From an uncultured Lachnospiraceae bacterium (lineage in GTDB: Bacteria > Bacillota > Clostridia > Lachnospirales > Lachnospiraceae): a stretch of DNA of 64,000 nucleotides. The translations under genes were made by a program, and so were the position numbers. A model generated the notes under the pieces. That model saw only the letters and a program-made list of their open reading frames with translations, did no database searches and was not told where the DNA came from. Position 1 is the first letter of the stretch. Each line of letters starts with the position of its first letter. The stretch is from NCBI GenBank assembly GCA_937885345.1, contig CAKZZH010000132.1, forward strand, positions 1 through 64,000. The letters are read 5' to 3'. Of this stretch, positions 43,621-52,363 are shown in pieces.

Positions 43621-43649
43621 TTGCAAGCCCTATTTTGCTATGATATAAT
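43621..43649 (+). promoter_or_regulatory. Promoter of the ferredoxin gene
   Basis: TTGCAA (43621-43626), 17 bases, TATAAT (43644-43649) with extended TGA before the -10. Confidence 0.8.
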
Positions 43650-43696
43650 GACAATGTATTATATGAAACGCACAATTACATAGGAGGTGCATAAAT

Positions 43697-43867
43697 ATGG
43701 CATACGTTATTTCTGACGAGTGCATCAGCTGCGGTTCTTGCGTATCAGGATGTCCTGCTAACGCTATTTCTCAGGGAGATGCACATTATGAGATCGACAA
43801 GGATGCTTGTCTCTCATGCGGAGCTTGTGAAGCAACATGCCCTATGGGCGCAATTTCAGCAGAGTAA
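43697..43867 (+). CDS. 2[4Fe-4S] ferredoxin
   Basis: A 56-residue clostridial-type ferredoxin, a low-potential electron carrier of anaerobic metabolism. Both cluster motifs are intact: CISCGSCVSGCP and CLSCGACEATCP (CxxCxxCxxxCP). TAGGAGG lies eight bases before the ATG, and a strong promoter precedes it. It is a single-gene unit, bounded by a terminator at 43920. Confidence 0.96.
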   Translation: MAYVISDECISCGSCVSGCPANAISQGDAHYEIDKDACLSCGACEATCPMGAISAE

Positions 43868-43919
43868 TCAGGATCAAACCTTATTTATTATGCGGATCGC
43901 CCTTAGGCAACCATAGACA

Positions 43920-43953
43920 AAGCCCTTGAACCATCAGGTTCAGGGGCTTTTCT
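43920..43953 (+). terminator. Terminator of the ferredoxin gene (overlapping the 3' end of dnaB)
   Basis: A 13-bp stem (43920-43932 with 43937-43949, one G-T pair), loop ATCA, then TTCTG. The second arm overlaps the last codons of dnaB on the opposite strand, so it may work in both directions. Confidence 0.75.
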
Positions 43954-45307
43954 GAGAATCCACATATTGTTCATCTTCTTTGCGGATGAGATCGGCAAAT
44001 TTGGTGTATTCGGGGATCCATGCAAGTTTGACGGTACCAACGGCGCCGTTTCTGTGCTTTGCGATTATAACCTCCGAAACATTCTTGGTCTCACTATCCT
44101 TGTGATAATAATCATCACGATATATAAAAGTTACCATATCGGCATCCTGCTCAATCGCACCGGACTCACGCAAATCCGAGAGCATGGGCCTCTTGTCGGG
44201 ACGGCTCTCCACTGCACGTCCGAGCTGAGAAAGCGCCAGGAGCGGAACATTAAGTTCTCTGGCAACTCCTTTAAGACCTCTGGAAATCTCGGCAACTTCG
44301 TTCTGTCTTGACTCAGCTTTACCGCTGCCCGTCATAAGCTGGATATAATCGATCACGATCATGTCGAGCTGGTTCTTGGCAGCCAGTGAACGGCATTTGC
44401 TCCTGAGCTCGTTAACCGTAATACCGGGAGTATCGTCAATATGAAGATTGGATACACCTATCCTGGAAGCACTTTCGGATATAGGAGTCCACTCCTTCGC
44501 TTCAATATCACCGGAACGTATCCTGCCCGCATCAACATTGGCATCCATCGCAATAAGACGGTTTACAAGCTGGTCCTTGGGCATCTCCAAACTGAAGACA
44601 GCAACATGATAATTATTATATACCGCAGCATGAAAGGCAAAATTCAGTGCAAGCGCGGTCTTGCCCATCGCAGGTCTGGCAGCGATGATAATAAGATCCG
44701 ATTTCTGGAAACCTCTGGTATACCAGTCAAGGTCACGGAATCCGGATGCGATACCGGTTATTTTACCGCCGGATTTGTTGGCATTCTCAATAAGTTTGAT
44801 CGCACGGACAACTATGTCCTGTATCGGCTCAAATTCCTTGGAAGTCGTATTCCTGACAATCTTGGCGACCTCATCCTCCGCATCCGCAAGGATATCAACC
44901 AGTTCTCTTTTATCGGCATACGCATTCTCGGAGAGATTCCCCAGCGTTCTTATAAGCTTACGAAGTACCGATTTGTTGCGGATTATCTCGGCATTACGCT
45001 CAACTCCCGCAGAAGTCGTGGCGTACTCGGTAACTTTACGGATGACTTCGATTCCGGTTGCTTCGGGCGGATAATCAAGACTCTTTGCCTTCTGCTGAAT
45101 CTGGACCATATCAACAGGAAGCCCGGCTTCCTTAAGCTGCACCATTGTGTCATAGAGCATACCGTAACTGCGATTGTAGAAATCATCTTTAACAAGAATA
45201 TCGCTTACGGTATCCACCGCTTTCTCATCCATCAGCATGGCGCCGATAACCGCTAGTTCGGCCTCTTCGCTATGTGGCATTACATGTTTAATAACCGAAT
45301 CATCCAT
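43940..45307 (-). CDS. dnaB: Replicative DNA helicase DnaB
   Basis: Hexameric 5'-3' helicase of the replication fork (DnaC in Bacillus naming). At 455 residues it has normal length. The N-terminal domain (about 1-105) has PHSEEAELAVIGAMLMDEKA; the RecA-like domain has Walker A ARPAMGKTALALN, Walker B MIVIDYIQLM, and the LSQLGRAVESRPDKRPMLSDLRESGAIEQDAD region. The start overlaps the rplI stop by one base. The gene order gdpP-rplI-dnaB is the usual Firmicute one. Confidence 0.97.
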   Translation of the reverse strand: MDDSVIKHVMPHSEEAELAVIGAMLMDEKAVDTVSDILVKDDFYNRSYGMLYDTMVQLKEAGLPVDMVQIQQKAKSLDYPPEATGIEVIRKVTEYATTSAGVERNAEIIRNKSVLRKLIRTLGNLSENAYADKRELVDILADAEDEVAKIVRNTTSKEFEPIQDIVVRAIKLIENANKSGGKITGIASGFRDLDWYTRGFQKSDLIIIAARPAMGKTALALNFAFHAAVYNNYHVAVFSLEMPKDQLVNRLIAMDANVDAGRIRSGDIEAKEWTPISESASRIGVSNLHIDDTPGITVNELRSKCRSLAAKNQLDMIVIDYIQLMTGSGKAESRQNEVAEISRGLKGVARELNVPLLALSQLGRAVESRPDKRPMLSDLRESGAIEQDADMVTFIYRDDYYHKDSETKNVSEVIIAKHRNGAVGTVKLAWIPEYTKFADLIRKEDEQYVDSQKSP

Positions 45308-45756
45308 TACTTTTCCTCGCGTACCCTTACTGTAAGCTGCCCTGTAACGCCCTTGTGAAGCTTGATCTTAACGATTGAACTGCCGATGCTTCTTATGGGC
45401 TCATCAAGAACTATTTTCTTCTTGTCAACATCTATTCCGTGCTGCTTCTTAAGCGCCTCTGCAATCTCCTTGGAAGAAACGCTTCCAAAGGTCTTGCCAT
45501 CCTTACCGGATTTGATCGTTGTATCTATACTGAGCCCTGCAAGTTTCTCTGCGAGTTCCTGCGCAGCTGCCAGATTCTCAGCCTCAACCTTATCCTCGTG
45601 AGCCTTCTTCAGTTTCTGATCGTTGAGATTCTTGGCATTCGCCTCAATTCCGAGTTTCCTGGGTATTATAAAATTACGGGCATATCCATCGGAAACCTCT
45701 ACGGTTTCGCCCTTCTTACCTACATTTCTTACATCCTGTAACAGAATAACTTTCAT
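45307..45756 (-). CDS. rplI: 50S ribosomal protein L9
   Basis: A 149-residue two-domain L9. The N-terminal RNA-binding part is MKVILLQDVRNVGKKGETVEVSDGYARNFIIPRKLG, fully typical. A long Lys/Glu/Ala-rich connecting helix and the C-terminal domain (KTFGSVSSKEIAEAL) follow. It is translationally coupled with dnaB (one-base overlap) and shares a base with the end of gdpP upstream. Confidence 0.97.
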   Translation of the reverse strand: MKVILLQDVRNVGKKGETVEVSDGYARNFIIPRKLGIEANAKNLNDQKLKKAHEDKVEAENLAAAQELAEKLAGLSIDTTIKSGKDGKTFGSVSSKEIAEALKKQHGIDVDKKKIVLDEPIRSIGSSIVKIKLHKGVTGQLTVRVREEK

Positions 45757-47801
45757 CAGATTGCACCCTCCTCTATCATTTCGTCCAAAGTCTTGCGTAC
45801 AAGCACGAGAGCATCCTCCATATCTATGTCCTTAAGCTGCGCTCCGGCAATCGTCATATGACCGCCTCCGCCAAGTTTCTCCATAATGAGCTGAACATTG
45901 ATCTCGTCGATCGATCTCGCACTGATATATATCTCGTCCTCATAAAATGTGAGCACGAATGATGCCTTAATACCACTGATATTAAGCAGTTCGTTGGCAG
46001 CCTGGGCACCCACGATGGTAGGGCTCGTAAGGCCGGATGAAGGACAGGTCGATATCGCAAAACAGTCCCGGTAAACCTCTGCATGCCTTACAGCCTCAGC
46101 CTTGGCCTTGTATTCGGCCATACTGCTTCGAAGGAGCTTACGAACCCTTATGATATCTGCACCGCTTCTTCTCACAAAAGCCGCAGCATCAAAGGTTCTC
46201 GCACCCGCTTTATTGGTAAAATTATTGGTATCGATCACGATACCTGCATATATGGCATCCGCCTCAACATTCTTAAGGCGAATATTCTCTGTAATATACT
46301 GAAGTACCTCCGCAACCATCTCACAAGCCGAAGAAGCATAGGGCTCGATATATGAGAGAGTTGCCGTATCTATGGGGTCATCCCCCTGTCGGTGGTGATC
46401 GAGAACGACCGTAGTCTTGCATTTACCGATAAGCTCGGGGCACTCGGTATAACTCTTCTTGTTAACGTCGACAACCACAAGAAGCGTATTGTTATCGACC
46501 TGTGCAAGCGCCTCATCTCCCGTAAGGAACATATCCTCGGGATAATCGTCGTTATTCTTAAAAGTATCCACAATCGGCTGAAGCGATGTGGTTATCGTAT
46601 TAAGGACGATATGTGCTTTCTTGTCGAATACCTTGGCCGCCGCATATATGCCGACTGCCGATCCGACAGCGTCGACATCGCTTATTTTATGGCCCATAAT
46701 AAGGACGTTGTCGGTCGCTTCAAGAAGTTCTCTGAGAGCGTGAGCTTTAACTCTAGCCTTAACTCTTGTATTCTTCTCAGCCGCGCTGGTCTTGCCGCCA
46801 AAATAGGTAACTTTGCTGCCTTCACGGATGACCGCCTGATCGCCGCCTCGTCCGAGAGCAAGGTCGATAGCGGCTCTTGCCATCTCATAATTGGCCGCAA
46901 ACGAAGCCTGCATTGCACCGATACCGATGCTGATGGTAACAGCGATCGCATTACCGATATTAACGCTCTTAACCTCTTCAAGTATCTGGAAACGGCTCTC
47001 CACCATTTGCTCGAAAAATCTGTACCTGACGCAAACAAGGTACTTGTCCTTCTCAAGTTTCTTAACAACGCCGTCTCCGGCGGAAATGTATTTGTTGATT
47101 TTACGCTCGACAAGCGCGATAAGAAGTGACCTTCGTACTTCGTCGATACTCTCGAGCGCCTCATCGTAGTTGTCTATATAGATAAGCCCGCAAACAAAAC
47201 GCTCATTATGAAGCTCTTTCTTGCAGGTGTTGATCTCAGTCTCATCAAAGAGATATATCGCATACAACTCGGCACTCTCGCTGTCCGCGATCACCATACT
47301 GGCATCGATCGCGTTGCCTTCAAAATGCAGGGGGTCGATCATCATTCGATAATCTCTCCCGGCGTAGCTTACGCTGATCTCTTTAACCGAGTCGGTAAGC
47401 ACCGCATTTTTCTTGTACTCCGGGAAAATATCCTCGACATTTGTTCTCTTCTTTTCATTACCGATAAGACCTGCCATGGCATTGTTCATCCACAGGATCC
47501 TGCCCGATTCATCAAGCATTCCGTATGGCACAACAAAGCCGTCAAGAAGCTCCTTCTGCATATGCGCATAACCCGTTGCAAAATCGACCATCGCCCTTGT
47601 AAAACGTTCACGGCTCGTAAGCATAAAAACAACAAAGGCTATTACGAAGGCCACAAATGCGATCGTTGCGACAATCCCTGCCTTAATATCGATAAAATAT
47701 GCGATTCCCGCTACAACAGCCATCAGTAAGGCGGCAATCGCCGGCCAACGAATGACGGTAGTATATACGGTTTTAATTTTGCTGACTTTTTTCTTACTCA
47801 T
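45756..47801 (-). CDS. gdpP: Cyclic di-AMP phosphodiesterase (DHH/DHHA1, GdpP/YybT type)
   Basis: Membrane enzyme that degrades c-di-AMP and so influences potassium and cell-wall homeostasis. The 681-residue protein starts at the ATG 47799-47801, with GGAGG five bases upstream. It has two membrane helices (about 12-52), a PAS-like domain (about 70-170), a degenerate GGDEF domain (about 175-305), and the DHH/DHHA1 catalytic part (about 340-680). Active-site pieces are seen: GHKISDVDAVGSA, VVVDVNK, VLDHHRQGDDP (DHH) and GGGGHMTIAGAQL. The GGDEF sequence itself is lost, as in other GdpP proteins. Promoter at 47832-47860. Confidence 0.95.
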   Translation of the reverse strand: MSKKKVSKIKTVYTTVIRWPAIAALLMAVVAGIAYFIDIKAGIVATIAFVAFVIAFVVFMLTSRERFTRAMVDFATGYAHMQKELLDGFVVPYGMLDESGRILWMNNAMAGLIGNEKKRTNVEDIFPEYKKNAVLTDSVKEISVSYAGRDYRMMIDPLHFEGNAIDASMVIADSESAELYAIYLFDETEINTCKKELHNERFVCGLIYIDNYDEALESIDEVRRSLLIALVERKINKYISAGDGVVKKLEKDKYLVCVRYRFFEQMVESRFQILEEVKSVNIGNAIAVTISIGIGAMQASFAANYEMARAAIDLALGRGGDQAVIREGSKVTYFGGKTSAAEKNTRVKARVKAHALRELLEATDNVLIMGHKISDVDAVGSAVGIYAAAKVFDKKAHIVLNTITTSLQPIVDTFKNNDDYPEDMFLTGDEALAQVDNNTLLVVVDVNKKSYTECPELIGKCKTTVVLDHHRQGDDPIDTATLSYIEPYASSACEMVAEVLQYITENIRLKNVEADAIYAGIVIDTNNFTNKAGARTFDAAAFVRRSGADIIRVRKLLRSSMAEYKAKAEAVRHAEVYRDCFAISTCPSSGLTSPTIVGAQAANELLNISGIKASFVLTFYEDEIYISARSIDEINVQLIMEKLGGGGHMTIAGAQLKDIDMEDALVLVRKTLDEMIEEGAI

Positions 47802-47831
47802 TAAAACCTCCATAAGGTCACAACCTTGTAC

Positions 47832-47860
47832 ATTATACCACGAACGTAGCAGATTAACAA
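47832..47860 (-). promoter_or_regulatory. Promoter of gdpP-rplI-dnaB
   Basis: TTGTTA (47855-47860), 17 bases, TATAAT (47832-47837). The -35 touches the end of the terminator hairpin of the gene upstream. Confidence 0.7.
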
Positions 47861-47888
47861 CAACCGGGATGCGCCGCACCCCGGTTGT
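47860..47888 (-). terminator. Hairpin after the cellobiose-transport operon
   Basis: Stem ACAACCGGG/CCCGGTTGT (47860-47868 with 47880-47888), with an inner TGC/GCA. The tail on the minus strand is only TGTTGTT, so termination may be partial. Confidence 0.55.
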
Positions 47889-47933
47889 AAAAAGTTATAT
47901 TATGCTTTGCATTTCCGATTCTGACAATCCGGA

Positions 47934-48569
47934 TCAGCGATTTCTGATGTAATAAGTGTTGGAAAGATTTCCGTCATATATCAGGAAATCGACCCATTCC
48001 GAACCGTCGGTAACGACCATCTTGACGAATCTTCCGTCGATCGTGTAGGTTCCGGTATACATCTCGGTATCGATCGCGCGCACAAATGTCCTGTCGGAGA
48101 AGTCAATAATGTCCGTATCACCGTCGGTCATCACGTGCTTGAATTTACCGCTTATCTCCTTATCGCCTATGGATGCCTCCTCAAAAGGCTCATACATCGA
48201 CTTGGAATATATAACATATTGACCGTCGTAGTAATACTGTTCCTCGGTTCCGGAGGTCGTAACACAATTGATCGTAGAAGATGCCGCGTCGTACGAATAT
48301 GTACCGGTCTCAATGTCGGATGACAATTCACCGACCGTTACGGTCATTTTATATTCATTTGTCTCAGAGTTAAAATACAAATCGATAAGTGTGGGCTTCT
48401 CGCCGCTTCCGATCGATATTCCGTATCCGAACTCTCCGCCCTTTTCGAAGGGATTTCCGCTTCCGTAAGGGTTAAAATGCTTATAAATACCTACACCGGC
48501 CGCAGTAATGCCGCCCACAATAAGCAGCGATCCAACGATTATTAAAATGTTACGAACTGCTTTATTCAT
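47934..48569 (-). CDS. Membrane-anchored protein of unknown function in the cellobiose transport operon
   Basis: A 211-residue protein with one N-terminal membrane helix (about 8-30) and an extracellular beta-rich domain (about 45-211) with many Tyr, Asp, Thr and Gly (for example GTYSYDAASSTINCV, TYTIDGRFVKMVVTDGSEWV). The repeated GTY..DG pattern resembles lipocalin-like or DUF5640-type barrels, but I do not claim a family. It starts three bases after the malG-type permease stop with its own AAGGAG, so it is an operon member. Its role in sugar uptake is unknown. Confidence 0.68.
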   Translation of the reverse strand: MNKAVRNILIIVGSLLIVGGITAAGVGIYKHFNPYGSGNPFEKGGEFGYGISIGSGEKPTLIDLYFNSETNEYKMTVTVGELSSDIETGTYSYDAASSTINCVTTSGTEEQYYYDGQYVIYSKSMYEPFEEASIGDKEISGKFKHVMTDGDTDIIDFSDRTFVRAIDTEMYTGTYTIDGRFVKMVVTDGSEWVDFLIYDGNLSNTYYIRNR

Positions 48570-48572
48570 AAA

Positions 48573-49451
48573 TTACTCCTTAACGCCACCCATCTGAACA
48601 CCGGCTACGATGTTTCTGGCAAGGATGAAGTATACTACAAATATAGGCAGAATTGCAATAGTAAGACCTATGTATACAACACCGTAATCGGTCTTGAACT
48701 GGTCTGACTGAAGCATTCTGATAAACAGAGGCAAAGTCTGCTTACTCTCACTCGAGATGATGAGGCTCGGCATGAAAAGGTTATTCCATGACGCTACGAA
48801 TGCAAATATTGCCTGTGTCGCGATCGCCGGTTTCATAAGGGGTATGGCAATCGTGTTAAACGTTCTGAATTCACCGCTTCCATCGATCCTGGCAGCTTCC
48901 ACGAGCTCCTTAGAGAACACACTCTCCATATACTGCTTCATAAAGAAGACTGTCGCAGGCGAAGCGATCGAAGGAATGATGAGTGCCAAGTACGAATCAG
49001 TAAGGCCTATCTGGTTCATAAACTGATAGAAACCGATAGCCGCGATCGTATTCGGAATGATCATAACGGCAAGTATGAATGACCATGCGAATTTCTTGAG
49101 TTTAAAATCATATACGAAGATACCGTATGCGGTAAGTGTTGAAAAATACACGGTACATATCGTACTCGGAACGGAAATGATAAGCGAGTTGAGCATCGCC
49201 TTAAAGACGTTAATCTCCATACCGTTCTGCTTAGCCATAAAATTCTTCCAGTTCTCTGCAAGATTACCTCCGGGAATAAAGGAAAGACCGGCCTTAATCG
49301 CTTCAGAAGTTCTGGTAGCATTCATAAACAATATGATAAAAGGTATAAGGCTCATCAGACAGAGAATAATACAAACTATCTCTTTAGCGGTTCTCTGTAC
49401 AAGAATTTTTGCATGATAGCCTTTATCAACACCTGATTTTAATTTAGCCAT
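48573..49451 (-). CDS. Sugar ABC transporter permease, MalG type
   Basis: A 292-residue permease with six membrane helices. The EAA loop reads EAARIDGSGEFRTFNTIAIP, and the C-terminus ends in ARNIVAGVQMGGVKE, typical of disaccharide permeases (MalG/LacG/CebG). It starts 17 bases after the MalF-type gene with AAGGAGG upstream. With its neighbours it should import cellobiose or cellodextrins, as the downstream phosphorylase and shared operators suggest. The ATPase is missing from the window. Confidence 0.9.
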   Translation of the reverse strand: MAKLKSGVDKGYHAKILVQRTAKEIVCIILCLMSLIPFIILFMNATRTSEAIKAGLSFIPGGNLAENWKNFMAKQNGMEINVFKAMLNSLIISVPSTICTVYFSTLTAYGIFVYDFKLKKFAWSFILAVMIIPNTIAAIGFYQFMNQIGLTDSYLALIIPSIASPATVFFMKQYMESVFSKELVEAARIDGSGEFRTFNTIAIPLMKPAIATQAIFAFVASWNNLFMPSLIISSESKQTLPLFIRMLQSDQFKTDYGVVYIGLTIAILPIFVVYFILARNIVAGVQMGGVKE

Positions 49452-49468
49452 GTTCTGCGCCTCCTTAT

Positions 49469-50458
49469 CTACGCCCTAGCTCTCTTCTTCTTGGTCTTAT
49501 CGGAATTACCCATAACCTTGAAGAGGATGAGACTGACGATTAATGTGACAATGAACAGGAGTACGGAAACAACACTCGCTTTTCCGTAGTTCTTGCTATT
49601 GTAGAGACGCATGATATACATCGTGACCGTTGTGGTTGAATCTGCCGGGTTACCGACGTATGACGAACCAACGACATTGAAAAGTGAAGGAATATCATAC
49701 ATCTGGAGTCCGCCGACAGCAGATGTTACAAGCGTAAACAATAAAATAGGTTTAAGAAGCGGGAGCGTAACCCTGAAGAATCGTTGTCCTCCGTTCGCAC
49801 CGTCAATCGAGGCGGCTTCATACAGGGACGGGTTGATTCCGAGCATACCCGCTATTAAAAGCAAAGTTGTATTGCCATACCACATCCAGAAAAGGATGAA
49901 AGAGATAAGTCCTCTTGTTCCGGCAATTGAATCAAGGAAATTATAATCCTGTGCAATAACGCCCATTTTCTTAAGAAGAGCGGTAACAGGACCATACTGC
50001 GCAAAGAGTGAAGCAAAGAGGACTGAAATAGATGCGGCAGTAATAATATTCGGCATATAAGTAAGAATCTTGATAGCTCCCTGACCACGTACTTTAACGA
50101 TCGTATTCGTAAGCCATGCGGCAATAAGGAGCGAAATGATTATCTGAGGTATAAAGCCTCCTATCCACATAATAACGGTATTAAGAAGATATTTGAAGAA
50201 ATATGCCTTCTCACCTGCCGTGATTCCAAGGACATCGGCAAAACCTTTAAGGCCATTGAAAGTAATGGTTACATTACCGTATCGATCGACATAATTGAGC
50301 AAACTCCAACGAAATGTATTGATAAGCGGATATACCTGAAATCCTAAATAAACAAGGAAAAAGGGAAGTATAAAGAGATATCCGTACCATTCATGAGTAA
50401 CTTTCTTTCTCCTGCGGGGCTTTGTAGCCGATACCGTCTTAACTGCATTATCCGACAT
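49469..50458 (-). CDS. Sugar ABC transporter permease, MalF type
   Basis: A 329-residue permease with a basic cytoplasmic N-terminus (PRRRKKVTHEW) and six to seven helices. The EAA loop is EAASIDGANGGQRFFRVTLP. The gene has GGAGGG upstream of its ATG and is preceded by a hairpin (50478-50514) that separates it from the binding-protein gene and may lower its expression relative to that gene. Confidence 0.9.
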   Translation of the reverse strand: MSDNAVKTVSATKPRRRKKVTHEWYGYLFILPFFLVYLGFQVYPLINTFRWSLLNYVDRYGNVTITFNGLKGFADVLGITAGEKAYFFKYLLNTVIMWIGGFIPQIIISLLIAAWLTNTIVKVRGQGAIKILTYMPNIITAASISVLFASLFAQYGPVTALLKKMGVIAQDYNFLDSIAGTRGLISFILFWMWYGNTTLLLIAGMLGINPSLYEAASIDGANGGQRFFRVTLPLLKPILLFTLVTSAVGGLQMYDIPSLFNVVGSSYVGNPADSTTTVTMYIMRLYNSKNYGKASVVSVLLFIVTLIVSLILFKVMGNSDKTKKKRARA

Positions 50459-50477
50459 TGTGACCCTCCATTTGTAA

Positions 50478-50514
50478 AAGAAAAGACTCCCACTACCCGA
50501 AAGTAGCGGGAGCC
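50478..50514 (-). terminator. Intercistronic hairpin/partial terminator between binding protein and permeases
   Basis: Stem of about 12 bp (50485-50496 with 50503-50514, one G-T pair), loop TTTCGG on the minus strand, then TTTTCTTTT. Such elements allow more binding protein than permease. The 83 bases between it and the stop at 50598 hold only a small GGGG/CCCC hairpin. Confidence 0.72.
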
Positions 50515-50597
50515 TGAATTAGTATAGTCCGGGGTAAACCCCTATGTGAATTGTAAAAAATCACATTACTAAGCACCGGCAGGTGCCTACACAATCA

Positions 50598-52091
50598 TTA
50601 GTCAGCGATGTTAAGGTAGCTGAATGTATCATGGATGTAAGCCTTGAGGTTGCCGATAGCACTGTCATAATCGCCGCTCGCAATGTACTCCTTAACATAT
50701 GTGCTGAGAGTATCGTTGATCTGCTTGTCCTCAGGCTTAACAACTGAGGTATCAACAGTCATGCCTGTAAGTATATCATTGTAAACCTTGATGTAGTTCT
50801 GGCTGTACATAAGTCCGTTTCCGGAAGCAAGTGCAAGGTTGTTTTCCTTATCTGTGATGATCGTCTCGGAATTCTCAAGAAGGTAAGCATTAGCTGTTTC
50901 GTTGTTGATGAAGTCACAGTTAAACATAGCGATCTTCTCCATAGACTCTGCGTCACATGTGAAGTACTTGATGATGTCAGCTGCAAGCTCTTTATCAGCA
51001 CAACCTACAGTTGCTGCAAGACCTGTACCGCCCCAGTAGAATGACTGAGGACCTGCAACTGTGATCGTCTGTCCCTTCCAAGAACCTGATAAGCACCAAT
51101 ACTGGAACCAAGGACATCCTGTGTAAGCAAGTGCAGACTTAGCGTCCTCAACACCGGTACCATCCATCATGGTGTACCAGTCAGCAGCCCACTGAGTTGT
51201 ACCAAATGTCCAGTTCTTATCAGCGAAAAGCTTAGCCTCCTCGAAGTAAGCCTTAACCTGATCGTCGATCACGATGTTATCGTTGTCATCATACCAACCT
51301 GTCTTACGGTTGTTGGTAAATACTCTGTTAAGATCGTCCCATCCTGAAAGGAGTCTGCAGTTACCGTTTGAAGCCTCAGCAAGTTTAGCTGCTGTCGCTT
51401 CTACTGCTGTCCAATCCTTAAGCATTTCCTGAAGCTCTGCAGGATCGGTTGTTCCAAGATACTTCTCGCAAAGGTCTGCTCTTAAGCACCAAGCACCGGG
51501 TGTTGCCTGCCAAAATGAAGCATACTGGGAAGCAGCACTTGTTGTACCGTCTTTGCTACATACAACAGCGTTGAATTCGTACTGATCCTTGAGATCGTCA
51601 TCTGTGATTCCGAGGTCAGCCATCGAGAGAAGGTTGCTGCCCTGAACATACTTCTGAACGTAGTCAATCTCAAGACCCATAAGGTCAGGATAAAGCTCTG
51701 CAGAAGTATCCTTAAGAAGTTCGTCGATCTTGGTCTGATAGTTATCAGATCCACCCGAGTTAACGAATACGATTCTTGCGTAGTTATCTGCCTTGTCAGC
51801 TGCATATACGTTGTCAAGGATCTTCTTGATATCATCATTCCAACCCCAAACGACGAATGCGTCAGCTGCTGAAGCATCACCGGTAATGGTGTTTGCAGGC
51901 GTTGTAGGCTCCTCTGCTGCTGTTGTCTCATCCTCTGTTGCCGATGAATCTGCTGATGATGCAGCTGCCGATGATGCAGCTGAAGAAGCTGCTGCCGAAC
52001 TGCTTGATGATGTATTTGTACATCCTGCTGCAGTTCCGATTGCCATTGCAGCTGCTAAACCAAGCACTGCAATTCTCTGAAACTTTCTCAT
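50598..52091 (-). CDS. Cellobiose/cellodextrin-binding lipoprotein
   Basis: Family 1 binding lipoprotein of 497 residues: a lipobox signal peptide (Cys24 region, TAAGC), a Ser/Ala/Thr/Glu linker of about 45 residues, and a binding domain with many Trp and Tyr (for example YWGGTGLAATV, TGCPWFQYWCLSG), typical of oligosaccharide binding. The start at 52089-52091 has GGAGGG five bases upstream; the longer frame runs into the promoter and operators. The shared operators with the cellobiose phosphorylase gene identify its likely substrate. Confidence 0.87.
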   Translation of the reverse strand: MRKFQRIAVLGLAAAMAIGTAAGCTNTSSSSSAAASSAASSAAASSADSSATEDETTAAEEPTTPANTITGDASAADAFVVWGWNDDIKKILDNVYAADKADNYARIVFVNSGGSDNYQTKIDELLKDTSAELYPDLMGLEIDYVQKYVQGSNLLSMADLGITDDDLKDQYEFNAVVCSKDGTTSAASQYASFWQATPGAWCLRADLCEKYLGTTDPAELQEMLKDWTAVEATAAKLAEASNGNCRLLSGWDDLNRVFTNNRKTGWYDDNDNIVIDDQVKAYFEEAKLFADKNWTFGTTQWAADWYTMMDGTGVEDAKSALAYTGCPWFQYWCLSGSWKGQTITVAGPQSFYWGGTGLAATVGCADKELAADIIKYFTCDAESMEKIAMFNCDFINNETANAYLLENSETIITDKENNLALASGNGLMYSQNYIKVYNDILTGMTVDTSVVKPEDKQINDTLSTYVKEYIASGDYDSAIGNLKAYIHDTFSYLNIAD

Positions 52092-52149
52092 TGTCCCTCC
52101 ATTCCGCTGTCTGCCCCCGCAAACAGCATATGACTCTTTTTTCTTCGAT

Positions 52150-52172
52150 AAACGATTACTCAATCGTTTTCG
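52150..52172 (-). promoter_or_regulatory. LacI-family operator in the binding-protein promoter region
   Basis: Inverted repeat AAACGATT-ACTC-AATCGTTT (52150-52169) running on as TCG. The same core AATCGTTT recurs at the promoters of lacI and the cellobiose phosphorylase gene. It lies just downstream of the -10 at 52180-52185. Confidence 0.65.
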
Positions 52173-52179
52173 TAATATG

Positions 52180-52208
52180 ATAATACAACAATTTGTCGGT
52201 CAATGCAA
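52180..52208 (-). promoter_or_regulatory. Promoter of the cellobiose transporter operon
   Basis: TTGCAT (52203-52208), 17 bases, TATTAT (52180-52185). Same hexamers and spacing as the lacI promoter at 53455-53483. Confidence 0.7.
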
Positions 52209-52313
52209 CCCTTTTTTTGAAATTTTTTGGTAATTATTACCAAGACGACCCGGTAACACCATCAAGCATTGCATTAAAATACCGCAAAAATCATTGTATA
52301 CATCCGTTTTTAT

Positions 52314-52323
52314 CGAAATCGTT
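52314..52323. promoter_or_regulatory. Possible auxiliary operator half-site
   Basis: CGAAATCGTT, ten bases identical to the start of the operator at 53606, lies between lacI and the transporter promoter, about 110 bases upstream of the -35. It might support DNA looping by the repressor. Confidence 0.35.
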
Positions 52324-52363
52324 ATAGTCCGGATTAAAGCAGATATGTCCGAAATTTTCGCTA

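Noticed and set aside
44441..47129. Long plus-strand frames (44441-45256 and 46392-47129) opposite dnaB and gdpP
   Set aside because: Both are antisense to highly conserved genes and lack ribosome sites.
52227..52243. Perfect 17-bp palindrome TTGGTAATTATTACCAA between lacI and the transporter promoter
   Set aside because: As a lacI terminator it lacks a T-run on the minus strand, and it does not match the AATCGTTT operators. It might be a site for another regulator, but I have no second copy to support that.
50523..52332. Identical TATAGTCCGG at 50523-50532 and 52323-52332
   Set aside because: Ten bases in two spacers is not far above chance, and no common structure surrounds the copies.
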